Source: Serinibacter arcticus
Lineage (GTDB): Bacteria > Actinomycetota > Actinomycetes > Actinomycetales > Beutenbergiaceae
Assembly (NCBI RefSeq): GCF_003121705.1
Contig: NZ_PYHR01000002.1
Location: 1,860,001 to 1,924,000, forward strand
Direction: 5' to 3'
Length of the DNA: 64,000 nt
Below are positions 36,043 to 45,405 of this stretch, one piece after another. The notes under the pieces were generated by a model. The model was not told the origin of the DNA. It was given only the letters and a program-made list of their open reading frames with translations, and did no database searches. A program made the translations under genes and the position numbers. The first letter of the stretch is position 1. Each line of letters starts with the position of its first letter.

Positions 36043-37832
36043 CGCCGCGCCTCAGCCCCGGCCGCAGGCACACCACGCGCACCCGCCGCCGTCGTCGTGA
36101 CCGCTCCGGGCGCGGACCGGTCGTACTCCCGCGCGTGGTCGAAGAACCGCCCCAGCACCGGCACCTCGGTGACCCCCTCGGCGTCGGCCATCACGAGCAG
36201 CTGGGTCGCAACGAACTCCGGCGCGTCCAGCATCAGCCAGCGCGAGACCCACTCCGGCCCGTACTTCTCGTTGAAGACCGAGAGCGTCTCCATCTGCGTG
36301 CCCTTCGAGAACCGCTGCAGCAACGGCTTCACGAGCTGGTCGAGCCGGTTCTCCGACTCGCCCTTGAGCACCTGGCGCATGACGGCGAAGTTCAGACCCA
36401 GCCCGCGCATGCCGTCGACGGGCTCCACACCGGGCGCGTGACCGTCACCGATCGCCGCGATGGTGTGCGCGATCGTGAAGTCGATGAGCCCGTTGGGCAG
36501 GCCCTCGACATCCATCCGTCGACGCATCACGTCGAGCGACCAGCCGTTGTAGTGCTGGGCCGGCACCCACTGCACGAACGCGTCCACCCGCCCCTCGGCG
36601 TTGCGCGTGATCGACATCCACAGCCCGGTGTCCGCCGGATCGAGCAGCCGCGAGAGCGTCATCGAGAAGCCGCGCTCCCCCTCGCCGCGGCGCGACTCGT
36701 CGCTCATCGCCAGGATGGCCTCACGCAGCTCCGGCTCGAGCGTGACGGGGTCGTGGAACGTCGTGGTGTAGCCCGCCTTCTCCACCCGCGTGACAGCGTG
36801 CCGCAACGACTTGCGCGAGCCTCCCGCGAGCGTGAACTGCGAGCAGTCGACGACGGCCTCGTCGCCCAGGTAGGCGGCCCGCAGTCCCGAGGCCTCGTAG
36901 AACGGCAGCCAGTCCTCCGCCGCGGCGACGATCGAGACCGACCACCCGAACTGCTGCGTGAAGTCGAGGAACTCCGCCCAGACCTCGGCGCGCTCCTCCA
37001 CGGGGCCGACGGGATCGGGCGAGACCAGGCAGACGCCGCTGCGCGCGGAGTAAGCGATCACCGACCGTCCGGCGAAGAAGAAGTCCTTGTCGTCACGGAG
37101 CGCGAAGTAGTCCAGGGTTCCCCCGCCGTGGGCCGCCACGATCGCTCGCGCGCGCTCGCGGTCCCGCAGGTGGTCGGCCGACGTCACGACGGCGGGGCGC
37201 CGCGGGGCGAGCAGCGTCCAGCCGAGCTGGGCGAGGAACCCGACGAGGAACAGCACCTCGACCACCCGCACGACCGTGAGCGCCCGCTCGTCCACCACGG
37301 TCGACGCGTCGTTCTCCGTCAGGAGGACGAGGACGACGCCGATCACGAGGAGTCCCAGCACGGCGATCCCGACGAATCCGAGCGATCGTCGGATCGTCGC
37401 GCGCGAGGCGTGCACGGTGAAGGCCCGGCGCTCCCGGAGCAGCCACACCGCCCCCGCGAGCGGGACGAGGCCGAGGAGCGTCGAGAAGTGGGGCGACACG
37501 TGCAGGACGGCGGCCAGCACCAGGACGACGACCGACACGCCCAGGGCAAGCACGTGCCCGTGGCGCAGGCCGCGTGCGGCGCCGAGCAGCAGGATGCCGA
37601 CGAACAGGAAGGAGACGCGAGCCGATCCGTCCACCAACCACGGCAGGACGTCGTGGAGGAAGGCCAGGTGGCCCCAGATGTGCCGCTGCAGCGCGGAGAC
37701 CACGGTCAGCACGGCGATCACCGCGGCCACCCGAGCGGCGTTGATCCGCACGCGCTGGTGCCGGTGCCGCTCGTCGGCGGCACGCCCGGCCGCACGCGGC
37801 AGGAGGACAGAGCTCGCAGGAGAGGCCGTCAC
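36039..37832 (-). CDS. MprF/LysX-like phosphatidylglycerol aminoacyltransferase (DUF2156)
   Basis: The 597-aa protein has an N-terminal block of six to seven transmembrane helices (about 25-240), then a cytoplasmic DUF2156/GNAT-like domain (about 260-570) with DKDFFFAGRSVIAYSARSGVCLVSPDPVGP, RKSLRHAVTRVEKAG and SMTLSRLLDP, typical of phosphatidylglycerol lysyltransferases that lower the negative charge of the membrane. A lysyl-tRNA synthetase fusion, as in mycobacterial LysX, is absent. The GTG at 37832 follows a TAGGAT -10 box by 7 nt, so it is probably leaderless; upstream in-frame starts are less likely. Confidence 0.85.
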   Translation of the reverse strand: MTASPASSVLLPRAAGRAADERHRHQRVRINAARVAAVIAVLTVVSALQRHIWGHLAFLHDVLPWLVDGSARVSFLFVGILLLGAARGLRHGHVLALGVSVVVLVLAAVLHVSPHFSTLLGLVPLAGAVWLLRERRAFTVHASRATIRRSLGFVGIAVLGLLVIGVVLVLLTENDASTVVDERALTVVRVVEVLFLVGFLAQLGWTLLAPRRPAVVTSADHLRDRERARAIVAAHGGGTLDYFALRDDKDFFFAGRSVIAYSARSGVCLVSPDPVGPVEERAEVWAEFLDFTQQFGWSVSIVAAAEDWLPFYEASGLRAAYLGDEAVVDCSQFTLAGGSRKSLRHAVTRVEKAGYTTTFHDPVTLEPELREAILAMSDESRRGEGERGFSMTLSRLLDPADTGLWMSITRNAEGRVDAFVQWVPAQHYNGWSLDVMRRRMDVEGLPNGLIDFTIAHTIAAIGDGHAPGVEPVDGMRGLGLNFAVMRQVLKGESENRLDQLVKPLLQRFSKGTQMETLSVFNEKYGPEWVSRWLMLDAPEFVATQLLVMADAEGVTEVPVLGRFFDHAREYDRSAPGAVTTTAAGARGVPAAGAEARR

Positions 37833-37914
37833 AGTCGCGATCCTAGGGTCCGACCCCCGACCCCGCGCGGCCAACCGGTCTCGCCACCGACAGGGCCCCG
37901 GTAGCCTCGTCGTC

Positions 37915-38889
37915 GTGAGTGTCGATCCCGCCAGGCTCCTCGTCGACGGCCCGTGGTCGCACCTGAACGTCTCCGCCAACGGCGCCCGGTTCCACGTCGC
38001 TGTGTGCGACCCCGAGGGGGACGACGTCGTCGGCGCCGAGGCGCCCCTCGTCCTCCTCCTGCACGGCTTCCCCCAGACCTGGTACGCGTGGCGCCACCAG
38101 CTGCCCGCCCTGGCCTCCGCCGGCTACCGCGTCGCCGCGATGGACCTGCGCGGCTTCGGCAACTCCGACAAGCCCCCGCGGGGCCACGACGCGGTCTCGC
38201 TGGCGCGCGACGTCTCGGGCGTGATCCGCTCGCTCGGCGCGACCGACGCCGTCGTGATCGGCCACGGCTACGGCGCCCAGGTCGCGTGGTCGCTGCCGTC
38301 GCTCGCCCCGGCGGTCACCCGCGCGATCGGCGTGCTGTCCTCACCTCACCCGCTCCCGCTGCGGGCCCGCAACGCCCGCGTCGTCCCGGCCGGAACCCTG
38401 GCCGCCCTGGCCTTCGCGCAGCTGCCGTGGTTCCCCGAGCGGCGGCTGCGGCGCGACTGGGTGACGCAGGTGCTGCGCGCCTGGGGCGCCCCGGGCTGGG
38501 AACCCGACGTCGAGGCGACCGACGCCTACGCGCACGCCATGCGACTGCCCTCGGTGGCGCACCACGTCATGGAGCAGGCCCGGTGGCAGGTTCGCTCCAC
38601 ACCGCGCCCGGAGGGCCAGCGCTTCCTGACCGCGATGCGCGAGCAGATCGCGGTGCCGGTGCTCGGCCTGCACGGTGCAGCCGACCGCTGCCTGCCGAGC
38701 CACTCGCGCCGCTACGACGCCCGGCACGTGCAGCACGACTACACCTTCCGGATCGTCCCGGGCGCGGGACACTTCCTTCCCGAGGAGGCGCCCGACGTCG
38801 TCACGCGCCACCTGCTGGACTTCCTCGCCGACCTGGGGCCCACCCAGGGCGAGAGCGCGAGCGCGGCGTCAGGTCCCGACGAGGGCTGA
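37915..38889 (+). CDS. Alpha/beta hydrolase (EphE-like) lacking its nucleophile
   Basis: The 324-aa protein fits the epoxide hydrolase/haloalkane dehalogenase fold: oxyanion [22 protein letters not shown], the acid D257 (LHGAADRC) and H286 ([12 protein letters not shown]). The nucleophile elbow reads IGHGYGA: residue 118 is Gly (codon GGC) where Asp or Ser is needed, so catalysis by the usual mechanism is not expected. A single transition (GAC to GGC) would explain it. Positioned like EphE (Rv3670) next to nth and crp. A GTG start at 37915 is 7 nt from TAGCCT (37902-37907), leaderless. It overlaps nth tail-to-tail by 21 bp. Confidence 0.82.
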   Translation: MSVDPARLLVDGPWSHLNVSANGARFHVAVCDPEGDDVVGAEAPLVLLLHGFPQTWYAWRHQLPALASAGYRVAAMDLRGFGNSDKPPRGHDAVSLARDVSGVIRSLGATDAVVIGHGYGAQVAWSLPSLAPAVTRAIGVLSSPHPLPLRARNARVVPAGTLAALAFAQLPWFPERRLRRDWVTQVLRAWGAPGWEPDVEATDAYAHAMRLPSVAHHVMEQARWQVRSTPRPEGQRFLTAMREQIAVPVLGLHGAADRCLPSHSRRYDARHVQHDYTFRIVPGAGHFLPEEAPDVVTRHLLDFLADLGPTQGESASAASGPDEG

Positions 38890-39560
38890 GGGGCAGATCG
38901 CCGCGAGCGGGCACTCCTCGCACGCGGGCCGCCGGGCGTGGCACGTGCGGCGCCCGTGGAAGATCAGGCGGTGGCACAGCACCACCCAGTCCTGGCGCGG
39001 GAACAGGTCGCCGAGGCGTCGCTCGACGCGCACCGGATCGGTCTCGGACGTCCACCCGAAGCGCCGGGCGAGCCGTCCCACGTGGGTGTCCACCGTGATC
39101 CCGGGCACGCCGAACGCGTTGCCCAGCACCACGTTGGCCGTCTTGCGTCCGACGCCGGGAAGCGCGACGAGCGCGTCGAGATCGCCGGGGACCACGCCGT
39201 CGTGATCGGCCACGAGCGCGGCACCGAGACCGCCGAGCGCCTTCGCCTTGGACCGGAAGAACCCCAGCGGTCGCAGGATCTGCTCGAGCGCCTCGGGGTC
39301 GGCGTCGGCGAGCGCGGCCGCCGTCGGGAAGCGGGTGAACAGCTCGGGGTGACCTGGTTGACGCGCACGTCGGTGGTCTGCGCGGACAGGACGGTCGCGA
39401 CGAGCAGCTCCAGCGGGCTGGTGAAGTCGAGCTCGCAGTGCGCGTCGGGGTAGGTCGCGGCAAGGACGGCGGCGACCTCGGCGGGCGGGGCCGGCTCCGC
39501 ACCCGGCTCCGCACCCGGTTCGGCGCCGTCGCGGGTCGGGGCGGGGTCTTCGGCGCTCAC
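38869..39560 (-). pseudogene. nth: Endonuclease III, apparent frameshift
   Basis: The N-terminal part (GTG 39560) reads [39 protein letters not shown], then loses frame; the C-terminal part continues from another frame with [21 protein letters not shown], the helix-hairpin-helix and catalytic Lys, VDTHV with the catalytic Asp, and the [4Fe-4S] cysteines [17 protein letters not shown]. Adding one G/C to the run at 39346-39349 restores ELFTRFP and a ~230-aa enzyme that removes oxidised pyrimidines from DNA. TAGCGT lies 7 nt before the GTG. A sequencing indel is more likely than gene loss. Confidence 0.82.
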
Positions 39561-39639
39561 GTGTGCCACGCTAGCCCGGCCAGCCGCGGCCGGTGCCCGA
39601 CGGTGGCACACTGGTCAGGAACCAGCAGGAGGTCGAAAA

Positions 39640-40317
39640 GTGTCAGAGGACGTCGTACGGTCGGTCCCCGTCTTCGCGGACCTTGATGACGAGACGTACG
39701 CCGCGGTGCGCGGCGTCATGGTCTCCACCAGCGTTCGCCGGGGTGAGGTCCTGTTCCGCGAGGGCGAACCGGGTGACCGGTTCTGGGTCATCGCCGCCGG
39801 CAAGGTCAAGCTGGGCCACGCCGCCCCCGACGGGCGCGAGAGCCTGCTCGCCGTGCTCGGCCCGGGCGAGATCGTCGGCGAGCTCTCGGTCTACGACCCG
39901 GGCCCGCGCACCGCGACCGCCACGGTGCTCGCCCCCTCGACCTTCCTCGAGCTGGAGCACTCCAAGTTCCTCGATCTCCTCCAGCTGCATCCGGGCCTCT
40001 CGCGCCAGCTCCTGCGCTCGCTCGCGCAGCGCCTGCGCAAGACGAACGCCGCGCTGGCCGACCTCGTCTTCTCGGACGTGCCCGGCCGCGTGGCCAAGGC
40101 CCTGCTCGACCTCGCGGCCCGCTTCGGCCGCCCGGTCGGGTCCGGCATCCGCGTGCCGCACGACCTGACGCAGGAGGAGCTCGCGCAGCTCGTCGGCGCC
40201 TCGCGCGAGACGGTCAACAAGTCGCTCGCGGAGTTCTCCACCCGCGGCTGGATCCAGCTCGACGGCCGCGCCGTCGTGCTCCTGGACCTCCAGCGGCTGG
40301 AGAAGCGCGCCCGCTGA
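39640..40317 (+). CDS. crp: cAMP receptor-like global regulator (Crp/GlxR)
   Basis: The 225-aa protein matches mycobacterial CRP (Rv3676) and corynebacterial GlxR: cNMP-binding jellyroll (about 10-115, with GEIVGELSVYDPGPRTATATV as the phosphate-binding cassette, including GELSxxDxxxRTATA), a long dimerisation helix and a winged helix (TQEELAQLVGASRETVNKSL). The GTG start has CAGGAGG upstream. The conserved location beside nth supports it as the orthologue that coordinates central metabolism. A hairpin follows at 40339. Confidence 0.93.
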   Translation: MSEDVVRSVPVFADLDDETYAAVRGVMVSTSVRRGEVLFREGEPGDRFWVIAAGKVKLGHAAPDGRESLLAVLGPGEIVGELSVYDPGPRTATATVLAPSTFLELEHSKFLDLLQLHPGLSRQLLRSLAQRLRKTNAALADLVFSDVPGRVAKALLDLAARFGRPVGSGIRVPHDLTQEELAQLVGASRETVNKSLAEFSTRGWIQLDGRAVVLLDLQRLEKRAR

Positions 40318-40338
40318 CGCGACCCACCCGAACGCGAG

Positions 40339-40372
40339 AACGGCCGCCCGAGCCTCAGCTCGAGCGGCCGTT
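40339..40372 (+). terminator. Terminator hairpin after crp
   Basis: AACGGCCGCCCGAGC (40339-40353) pairs with GCTCGAGCGGCCGTT (40358-40372) with one mismatch and a CTCA loop, followed by a short T-run. It lies between the convergent crp and ridA genes, so it may serve both directions. Confidence 0.8.
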
Positions 40373-40401
40373 TCCGCGTCTCGGGGTGGTGCCCGACGGC
40401 G

Positions 40402-40884
40402 TCAGCGCACCTGCGCGATCAGCTCCACCTCGACCGGGGAGTCGAGCGGCAGCACGGTGACGCCGACGGCGGAGCGCGCGTGCGCCGTGCCGAAGACCTC
40501 GCCGAACAGCGTGCTGGCGCCGTTGATCACGAGCGGCTGGCCGCTGAAGGACGGGTCGGAGGCCACGAAGCCCACGACCTTGACGATGCGGACGATGTTG
40601 TCGAGACCACCCGTGACGTCGGCGACGGCGGCGAGCGCGTTCAGCGCCGCGACGCGCGCGAGCTCGGCGGCCTCGTCCGGTGCGACGAGCCCCTCGCCGG
40701 CGCCGACCTTGCCCGTGGCGAGCAGCTCGCCGGCACGGATCGGGAGCTGGCCGGACGTGTGGACGAGGTCACCGACGCGCACCGCGGGGATGTAGGCGGC
40801 GACGGGGGTGGCGACCGGGGGCAGCTCGAGGCCGAGCGCGGCCAGCCGGCTCGACGGCGAACCGTCGGCGGCGACGTCGCTCAT
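40402..40884 (-). CDS. RidA-family protein
   Basis: The 160-aa protein is of the YjgF/YER057c/UK114 type: VRVGDLVHTSGQLPIRAGELLATGKVG near the start of the fold, the Arg/Glu-containing helix LARVAALNALAAV, and a C-terminal ARSAVGVTVLPLDSPVEVELIAQVR that includes the residue pair for imine/enamine deamination. RidA-type enzymes detoxify reactive enamines. Corresponds to Rv3678c. ATG 40884 overlaps the upstream small gene (ATGA). Confidence 0.88.
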   Translation of the reverse strand: MSDVAADGSPSSRLAALGLELPPVATPVAAYIPAVRVGDLVHTSGQLPIRAGELLATGKVGAGEGLVAPDEAAELARVAALNALAAVADVTGGLDNIVRIVKVVGFVASDPSFSGQPLVINGASTLFGEVFGTAHARSAVGVTVLPLDSPVEVELIAQVR

Positions 40885-41042
40885 CGCTCGCCCGACGGGC
40901 GCTTGAGGTAGGCCACGAGGCCGTTGCCGCCGGGGCCGGGGACGACCTGGACGAGCTCCCACCCGTCGGCGCCCCACTGGTCGAGGATCTGCTTCGTGCT
41001 GTGCACGATGAGCGGGATGGTCGAGTACTCCCAGGTAGTCAT
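40881..41042 (-). CDS. Small DUF4177-like protein, 53 aa
   Basis: A 53-codon gene lies between whiB4 and ridA. The product reads MTTWEYSTIPLIVHSTKQIL, followed by DQWGADGWELVQVVPG and a C-terminal VAYLKRPSGER. The YxxIPL and DGWELVQVV patterns match DUF4177 (mycobacterial Rv3678A location). The ATG at 41042 follows TAGCAT by 6 nt, so it is probably leaderless. It overlaps ridA by 4 bp, indicating co-expression. Too short for default gene finders, so it may be missed. Confidence 0.8.
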   Translation of the reverse strand: MTTWEYSTIPLIVHSTKQILDQWGADGWELVQVVPGPGGNGLVAYLKRPSGER

Positions 41043-41051
41043 GGGGGAATG

Positions 41052-41414
41052 CTACGCGCGACGGCGGTCCGCGGCCGGGGTGGCCGCACCCACCGAGAGC
41101 CGGCGCTCGGTGGCGAACCGCTCCCGCAGCACCGGGTCGATCGCGAGCCGTTCGCGCCACTCCTCGGGCCCGACCTCACGCTCCCGACGCATCGCCCGGC
41201 GCTCCCGCTCGGTGAGGCCGCCCCAGACGCCGAAGGCGATCTCCTGCTCGAACGCCTCGACGAGGCAGTCCAGGCGCACCGGGCACGCGAAGCACACCTC
41301 TCGGGCGTCCCGCTGCGCGGCTCCCTGCACGAACATGGCGTCGGGGTCCTGCGCCGCTCGGCCGCCGCACGCCGCTCGCACGGCCCAGCTCTCGTCCTGC
41401 CTGGTGACGGGCAC
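41052..41414 (-). CDS. whiB4: WhiB-family iron-sulfur regulator (WhiB4-like)
   Basis: The 120-aa protein has the four cluster-binding cysteines in the WhiB pattern C-x29-C-x2-C-x5-C (AACGG, then CFACPVRLDC), the GVWGG beta-turn and a basic C-terminal tail (RERRAMRRERE). It binds [4Fe-4S] and modulates sigma factor activity. Position between DUF4177-RidA and ponA2 matches WhiB4 (Rv3681c), an oxidative-stress sensor. GTG 41414 has GGAGGTG upstream at the right spacing. Confidence 0.9.
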   Translation of the reverse strand: MPVTRQDESWAVRAACGGRAAQDPDAMFVQGAAQRDAREVCFACPVRLDCLVEAFEQEIAFGVWGGLTERERRAMRREREVGPEEWRERLAIDPVLRERFATERRLSVGAATPAADRRRA

Positions 41415-41576
41415 GATCCTCACCTCCGTCCGTCGTGCTGACTGCACTCCTCGAGCGTGCCCCGGCGAGGCGACCAGGACCCGGGACCTACGTCCCGCGC
41501 CGATCACCACAGGATCACCACACGCCCTGGCCCCCGGCCTCACAACCGGCGCGGGGCCGCGCCGTAGTCTGGGGCA

Positions 41577-44117
41577 ATGCCGTCTGCTTCGCGCGCGCCC
41601 CGCGCACCTCGCCACTCCGTGAACGTCTTCCAGGCGGTCGCGCTCCTCATGGCGTTCCTCCTGGTCGCCGTCGTCGGTGGTGTGCTCACCGCCGGTCTCC
41701 TGATGCCCGCCGTCGCCGCCGTCGGCACGACCTCGGGCGCGGCCCAGCAGCTGTTCGACGACCTCCCCACGGAGCTGCAGATCGAACCGCCGTCGGAGCA
41801 GTCCCAGCTCCTCGCGTCCGACGGGACGCACCTGGCCACGTTCTACGCGGAGAACCGCACCGTCGTGCCCCTGGACCAGATCGACCAGAACATGCGCAAC
41901 GCGGTGATCGCCACGGAGGACCAGCGCTTCTACACCCACGGCGGCGTCGACCCCGAGGGTCTCGTGCGCGCGGTGATGCGCACGCTGAGCGGCGACACGC
42001 AGGGTGCCTCGACGCTCACGCAGCAGTACGTCAAGAACGTCCTCATCGAGAAGGGCCTCGTCTCGGGCGACGCCGAGGCGATCGACGCGGCCAAGGAGGC
42101 CGACGGCGCCGAGGGCATCAGCCGCAAGCTGCGCGAGATGAAGCTCGCGATCTCGCTGGAGAAGGTCTACGACAAGGACCAGATCCTCGAGGGCTACCTC
42201 AACATCGCGCAGTTCAGCGTCTCCGCCTACGGCGTCGAGGCCGCCTCCCAGTACTACTTCGGCCACCCCGCCGCCGAGATGACGCCGGCCGAGGCCGCGC
42301 TGGTGGCCGGCGTGACGAAGAGCCCCGGTCTGTACGACCCGGTCCGCGGCGCCGGCGACAACTACCGCGAGGCCACGAACCGTCGCGACACCGTGCTCAT
42401 GCAGATGCGCGACCAGGGCTACATCACGCCGGAGGAGCACGACGTCGCCGTCGCGACCCCCGTGGCCGAGATGGTCGCCAACGCGAGGCTGCAGCCGGTC
42501 GGCTGCTCCACCGCAGGCATCAGCGCGTACTTCTGCGAGTACGTCACCAAGGTGCTGCTGCAGGACGGCTACCTCGGCGAGGACCAGGCCGCGGCCCGCA
42601 ACGCGCTGCGTCGCGGTGGTTACACCATCACGACGACCATCGACCTCACCAAGCAGCAGCAGGCCTACGACTCGCTCACCGCCGAGGTGCCGGAGAACGA
42701 CCCGTCCTACAACTCCAAGCGCGAGGGCGTCGTCGGCATCTCCGGCGCGATCAGCACCGTGGTGCCGGGCTCGGGCGACGTCGTCGCGATGGTCCAGAAC
42801 ACCACGTACGGCGAGAAGACCCCCGAGAACCCCCGCGCGACGACGCTGAACTTCAACGTCGACCGCGCCTACGGCGGCGGCGACGGCTTCCAGACGGGGT
42901 CGACCTTCAAGGCGTTCGTGCTCGCGCAGTGGCTGATCGACGGCAAGTCGCTGACCCAGACGGTCGACGCCTCCAACGGCCAGCGGTTCACCAACCGCGA
43001 CTGGAACATCTCCTGCTCCCCCGAGTCCGTTCCCGCGCTCTACGAGCCGAAGAACCTCGAGCCCGGCGGCGGGCAGATGAGCGTCCTCAAGGCCACCGAG
43101 GGGTCGGTCAACACGGCGTTCGTCCGCATGGCCTCGCAGATGGACCTGTGCGGGCTGCGCGACACGACCTCCAAGATGGGCGTGCACGTCGGCACCGGCA
43201 CGATCGACCCGACGCTGCTGCCCGAGGGAAGCTACGCGCGGGCCCTCTACGAGGCCCAGGCCGGGGCCGACATCCTGGCCACGCCGTCGATGGCGCTCGG
43301 CTCGAACACCATCGCCCCCCTGACCATGAACGCGGCCTTCGCCACCTTCGCGGCCAACGGCGTCTACTGCGAGCCGCGCTCGATCCTGAAGATCACCGAT
43401 CGTGACGGCAACGAGATCCCCGTCAAGGGCCCGCAGTGCCAGCAGGCGCTCGACCCGACCATCGCGGCCGGCGTCAACTACGCGCTGGAGAACGTGGTCC
43501 AGAACGGGACGGCGACGGCGGCCCGCATCGGCCGCCCCGCCGCCGGCAAGACCGGGACGGCGAACGAGGACTACCACGCGTGGTTCATCGGCTACACGCC
43601 GCAGCTGTCCACCGCGGTCTGGATGGGTCACAGCGAGGGCGACATCGCGATGGTCCGCACGACGCTCAACGGGCGCTACCACGCCCAGATCTACGGTGGC
43701 CGGATCCCCGCACCGATCTGGGGCAACTACATGGCCAAGGCGACCGAGGGCATGGAGGTCCAGGACTTCCCGCAGGCCGAGGAGCGCCAGATCTACGGAG
43801 ACCGTGTCGCGGTCCCCCGCGTGGTCGGCCAGTCGGTCAACGGCGGGACGGCGACCCTGCGCAACTCCGGCTTCCAGGTCGTCGTCGGCGAGGGGCGCTA
43901 CAGCGCCACCGTCGGGGTCGGCGCGATCGCCGAGGCCTCTCCCGGCTCGGGCGCCCGCGTGAGCCCCGGCGCCACGGTGACGATCTACCCGAGCCTCGGC
44001 CCGGAGCCGGCGCCGCCGGCCCCGCCGGTCGACCCCAACGCTCCGGTCGACCCGAACGCACCCGCCCAGCCGGGCCAGCCGGGCCAGCCGGAGCCTCCGG
44101 GCGGAGGGAACAACTGA
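41577..44117 (+). CDS. ponA2: Bifunctional penicillin-binding protein PonA2 with PASTA domain
   Basis: The 846-aa class A PBP polymerises and cross-links peptidoglycan. It has an N-terminal transmembrane helix (about 16-45), a glycosyltransferase domain with ATEDQRFYTHGG and STLTQQYVKN, a transpeptidase with TGSTFKAF (Ser about residue 441), SVN and KTGTA (about 660), one PASTA domain near the end (VPRVVGQSVNGGTATLRNSGF) and a Pro/Asn/Gln tail. ATG 41577 follows TAGTCT (41565-41570) by 6 nt: leaderless. The metallophosphoesterase gene overlaps its stop. Confidence 0.95.
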   Translation: MPSASRAPRAPRHSVNVFQAVALLMAFLLVAVVGGVLTAGLLMPAVAAVGTTSGAAQQLFDDLPTELQIEPPSEQSQLLASDGTHLATFYAENRTVVPLDQIDQNMRNAVIATEDQRFYTHGGVDPEGLVRAVMRTLSGDTQGASTLTQQYVKNVLIEKGLVSGDAEAIDAAKEADGAEGISRKLREMKLAISLEKVYDKDQILEGYLNIAQFSVSAYGVEAASQYYFGHPAAEMTPAEAALVAGVTKSPGLYDPVRGAGDNYREATNRRDTVLMQMRDQGYITPEEHDVAVATPVAEMVANARLQPVGCSTAGISAYFCEYVTKVLLQDGYLGEDQAAARNALRRGGYTITTTIDLTKQQQAYDSLTAEVPENDPSYNSKREGVVGISGAISTVVPGSGDVVAMVQNTTYGEKTPENPRATTLNFNVDRAYGGGDGFQTGSTFKAFVLAQWLIDGKSLTQTVDASNGQRFTNRDWNISCSPESVPALYEPKNLEPGGGQMSVLKATEGSVNTAFVRMASQMDLCGLRDTTSKMGVHVGTGTIDPTLLPEGSYARALYEAQAGADILATPSMALGSNTIAPLTMNAAFATFAANGVYCEPRSILKITDRDGNEIPVKGPQCQQALDPTIAAGVNYALENVVQNGTATAARIGRPAAGKTGTANEDYHAWFIGYTPQLSTAVWMGHSEGDIAMVRTTLNGRYHAQIYGGRIPAPIWGNYMAKATEGMEVQDFPQAEERQIYGDRVAVPRVVGQSVNGGTATLRNSGFQVVVGEGRYSATVGVGAIAEASPGSGARVSPGATVTIYPSLGPEPAPPAPPVDPNAPVDPNAPAQPGQPGQPEPPGGGNN

Positions 44118-45073
44118 CCAGGCCCAGCGGCCCCCGCCTCCTGCAGGCGGGGGCCGCCCTGGTCGCGGCGGGCGCCGCCGGAGCCCTGTGGGCGACGGCG
44201 GAGGCGCGCGCCTACACGGTGCGCGAGGCCCGCGTGCCCGTGCTCCCCGCCGGCAGCTCGCCGCTGCGGATCCTGCACATCTCCGACCTGCACCTGACGC
44301 CGTCGCAGAGGGACAAGGTCGCGTTCGTGCGGGACCTCGCGACGCTGCGGCCGGACGTCGTCGTCGACACCGGTGACAACATGGCGCACCGCGACTCGCT
44401 CGCTCCGCTCCTGGATGCGCTGGAGCCGCTGCTGACGATCCCGGGCGCGTTCGTGATGGGGTCCAACGACTACTTCGCGCCGATGGCCAAGAGCTGGACG
44501 CGCTACCTGCGCAAGGACCCGCGCGACGCCGACCGCACCACCCCCGCCGAGCGCGAGGCGGAGCCGAGCAACCTGCTGCCCGCCCGGGAGCTCGCGTGGG
44601 CCATGACCAACGCCGGCTGGAAGGACCTGACCAACCGGCGCGACGCCGTCGTCGTCGGGGACCACCACCTCGACCTCGTCGGCGTGGACGACCCGCACCT
44701 GGACCGCGACGAGATGCCGGGACTCGCGCCGATCCCCCGCGGGGCGCTGCGCATCGGCGTCGCCCACGCGCCCTACCTCCGCGTGCTCGACCGGATGAAG
44801 GTGGACGGCGCCGCCCTCGTGCTCGCCGGTCACACGCACGGCGGGCAGCTGTGCCTGCCGGGCTACGGGGCGCTCGTGACCAACTGCGATCTCGACCGTG
44901 GCCGCGCGAAGGGTCTGCACGGCTGGCCGGGCGCCCGCCCGGACGAGGCGGGTGGCGAGGACTCGCTGTGGCTGCACGTCAGCGCGGGCCTCGGGACCTC
45001 GCCGTTCGCGCCGGTGCGGTTCGCCTGCCGGCCGGAGGCGACCCTGCTGGAGCTGGTGGCCGCGCCCGGCTGA
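44114..45073 (+). CDS. Metallophosphoesterase, apparent CTG start
   Basis: The ~319-aa protein has an N-terminal membrane helix (LLQAGAALVAAGAAGALWATAEA) and a calcineurin-type fold: LRILHISDLHLTPSQRDK, VDTGDN, GSND, and VLAGHTHGGQL supply the di-metal ligands. It corresponds to Rv3683. No ATG, GTG or TTG is available before the membrane helix; CTG at 44114 overlaps the ponA2 stop (CTGA), is preceded by GGAGGG (44103-44108) at 5 nt, and would give the usual family N-terminus (TRP...). The next GTG (about 44219) would remove the helix. The enzyme's substrate is not known. Confidence 0.8.
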   Translation: MTRPSGPRLLQAGAALVAAGAAGALWATAEARAYTVREARVPVLPAGSSPLRILHISDLHLTPSQRDKVAFVRDLATLRPDVVVDTGDNMAHRDSLAPLLDALEPLLTIPGAFVMGSNDYFAPMAKSWTRYLRKDPRDADRTTPAEREAEPSNLLPARELAWAMTNAGWKDLTNRRDAVVVGDHHLDLVGVDDPHLDRDEMPGLAPIPRGALRIGVAHAPYLRVLDRMKVDGAALVLAGHTHGGQLCLPGYGALVTNCDLDRGRAKGLHGWPGARPDEAGGEDSLWLHVSAGLGTSPFAPVRFACRPEATLLELVAAPG

Positions 45074-45149
45074 AGGACTGCTCGCGGGCCGTCGACGGGC
45101 CGTCCGGGCCCCGGAACTCCCGCGATTCGTGATTCCCCGAAGTTGGGGC

Positions 45150-45155
45150 TATTCT
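45150..45155 (+). promoter_or_regulatory. -10 box of the tRNA-Pro gene
   Basis: TATTCT lies 25 bp upstream of the tRNA, in one of the few AT-rich spots between 45074 and 45180. No convincing -35 hexamer is seen. Confidence 0.5.
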
Positions 45156-45180
45156 TGTCTGCGGCTCGCAAGGGCTGGAT

Positions 45181-45255
<75 letters not shown>

Positions 45256-45260
45256 AAAAA

Positions 45261-45298
45261 TGCGGAGGCCCGCCGGCGACAGCCGGCGGGCCTCCGCA
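45261..45298 (+). terminator. tRNA terminator hairpin
   Basis: Perfect 17-bp arms (45261-45277 and 45282-45298) around GACA start 6 bp after the tRNA, behind a short A-run. It also faces the converging FNT gene. Confidence 0.85.
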
Positions 45299-45405
45299 TG
45301 TGTCTGGTGAGCGGATGCCGGGAGCGCGAGCGCCCGGTGAGGAACGAACCGGTCGCTCGCGCGGCTCCTGTCACCCCCACCCGCCCTGCGGCACACCCTG
45401 CCCCT

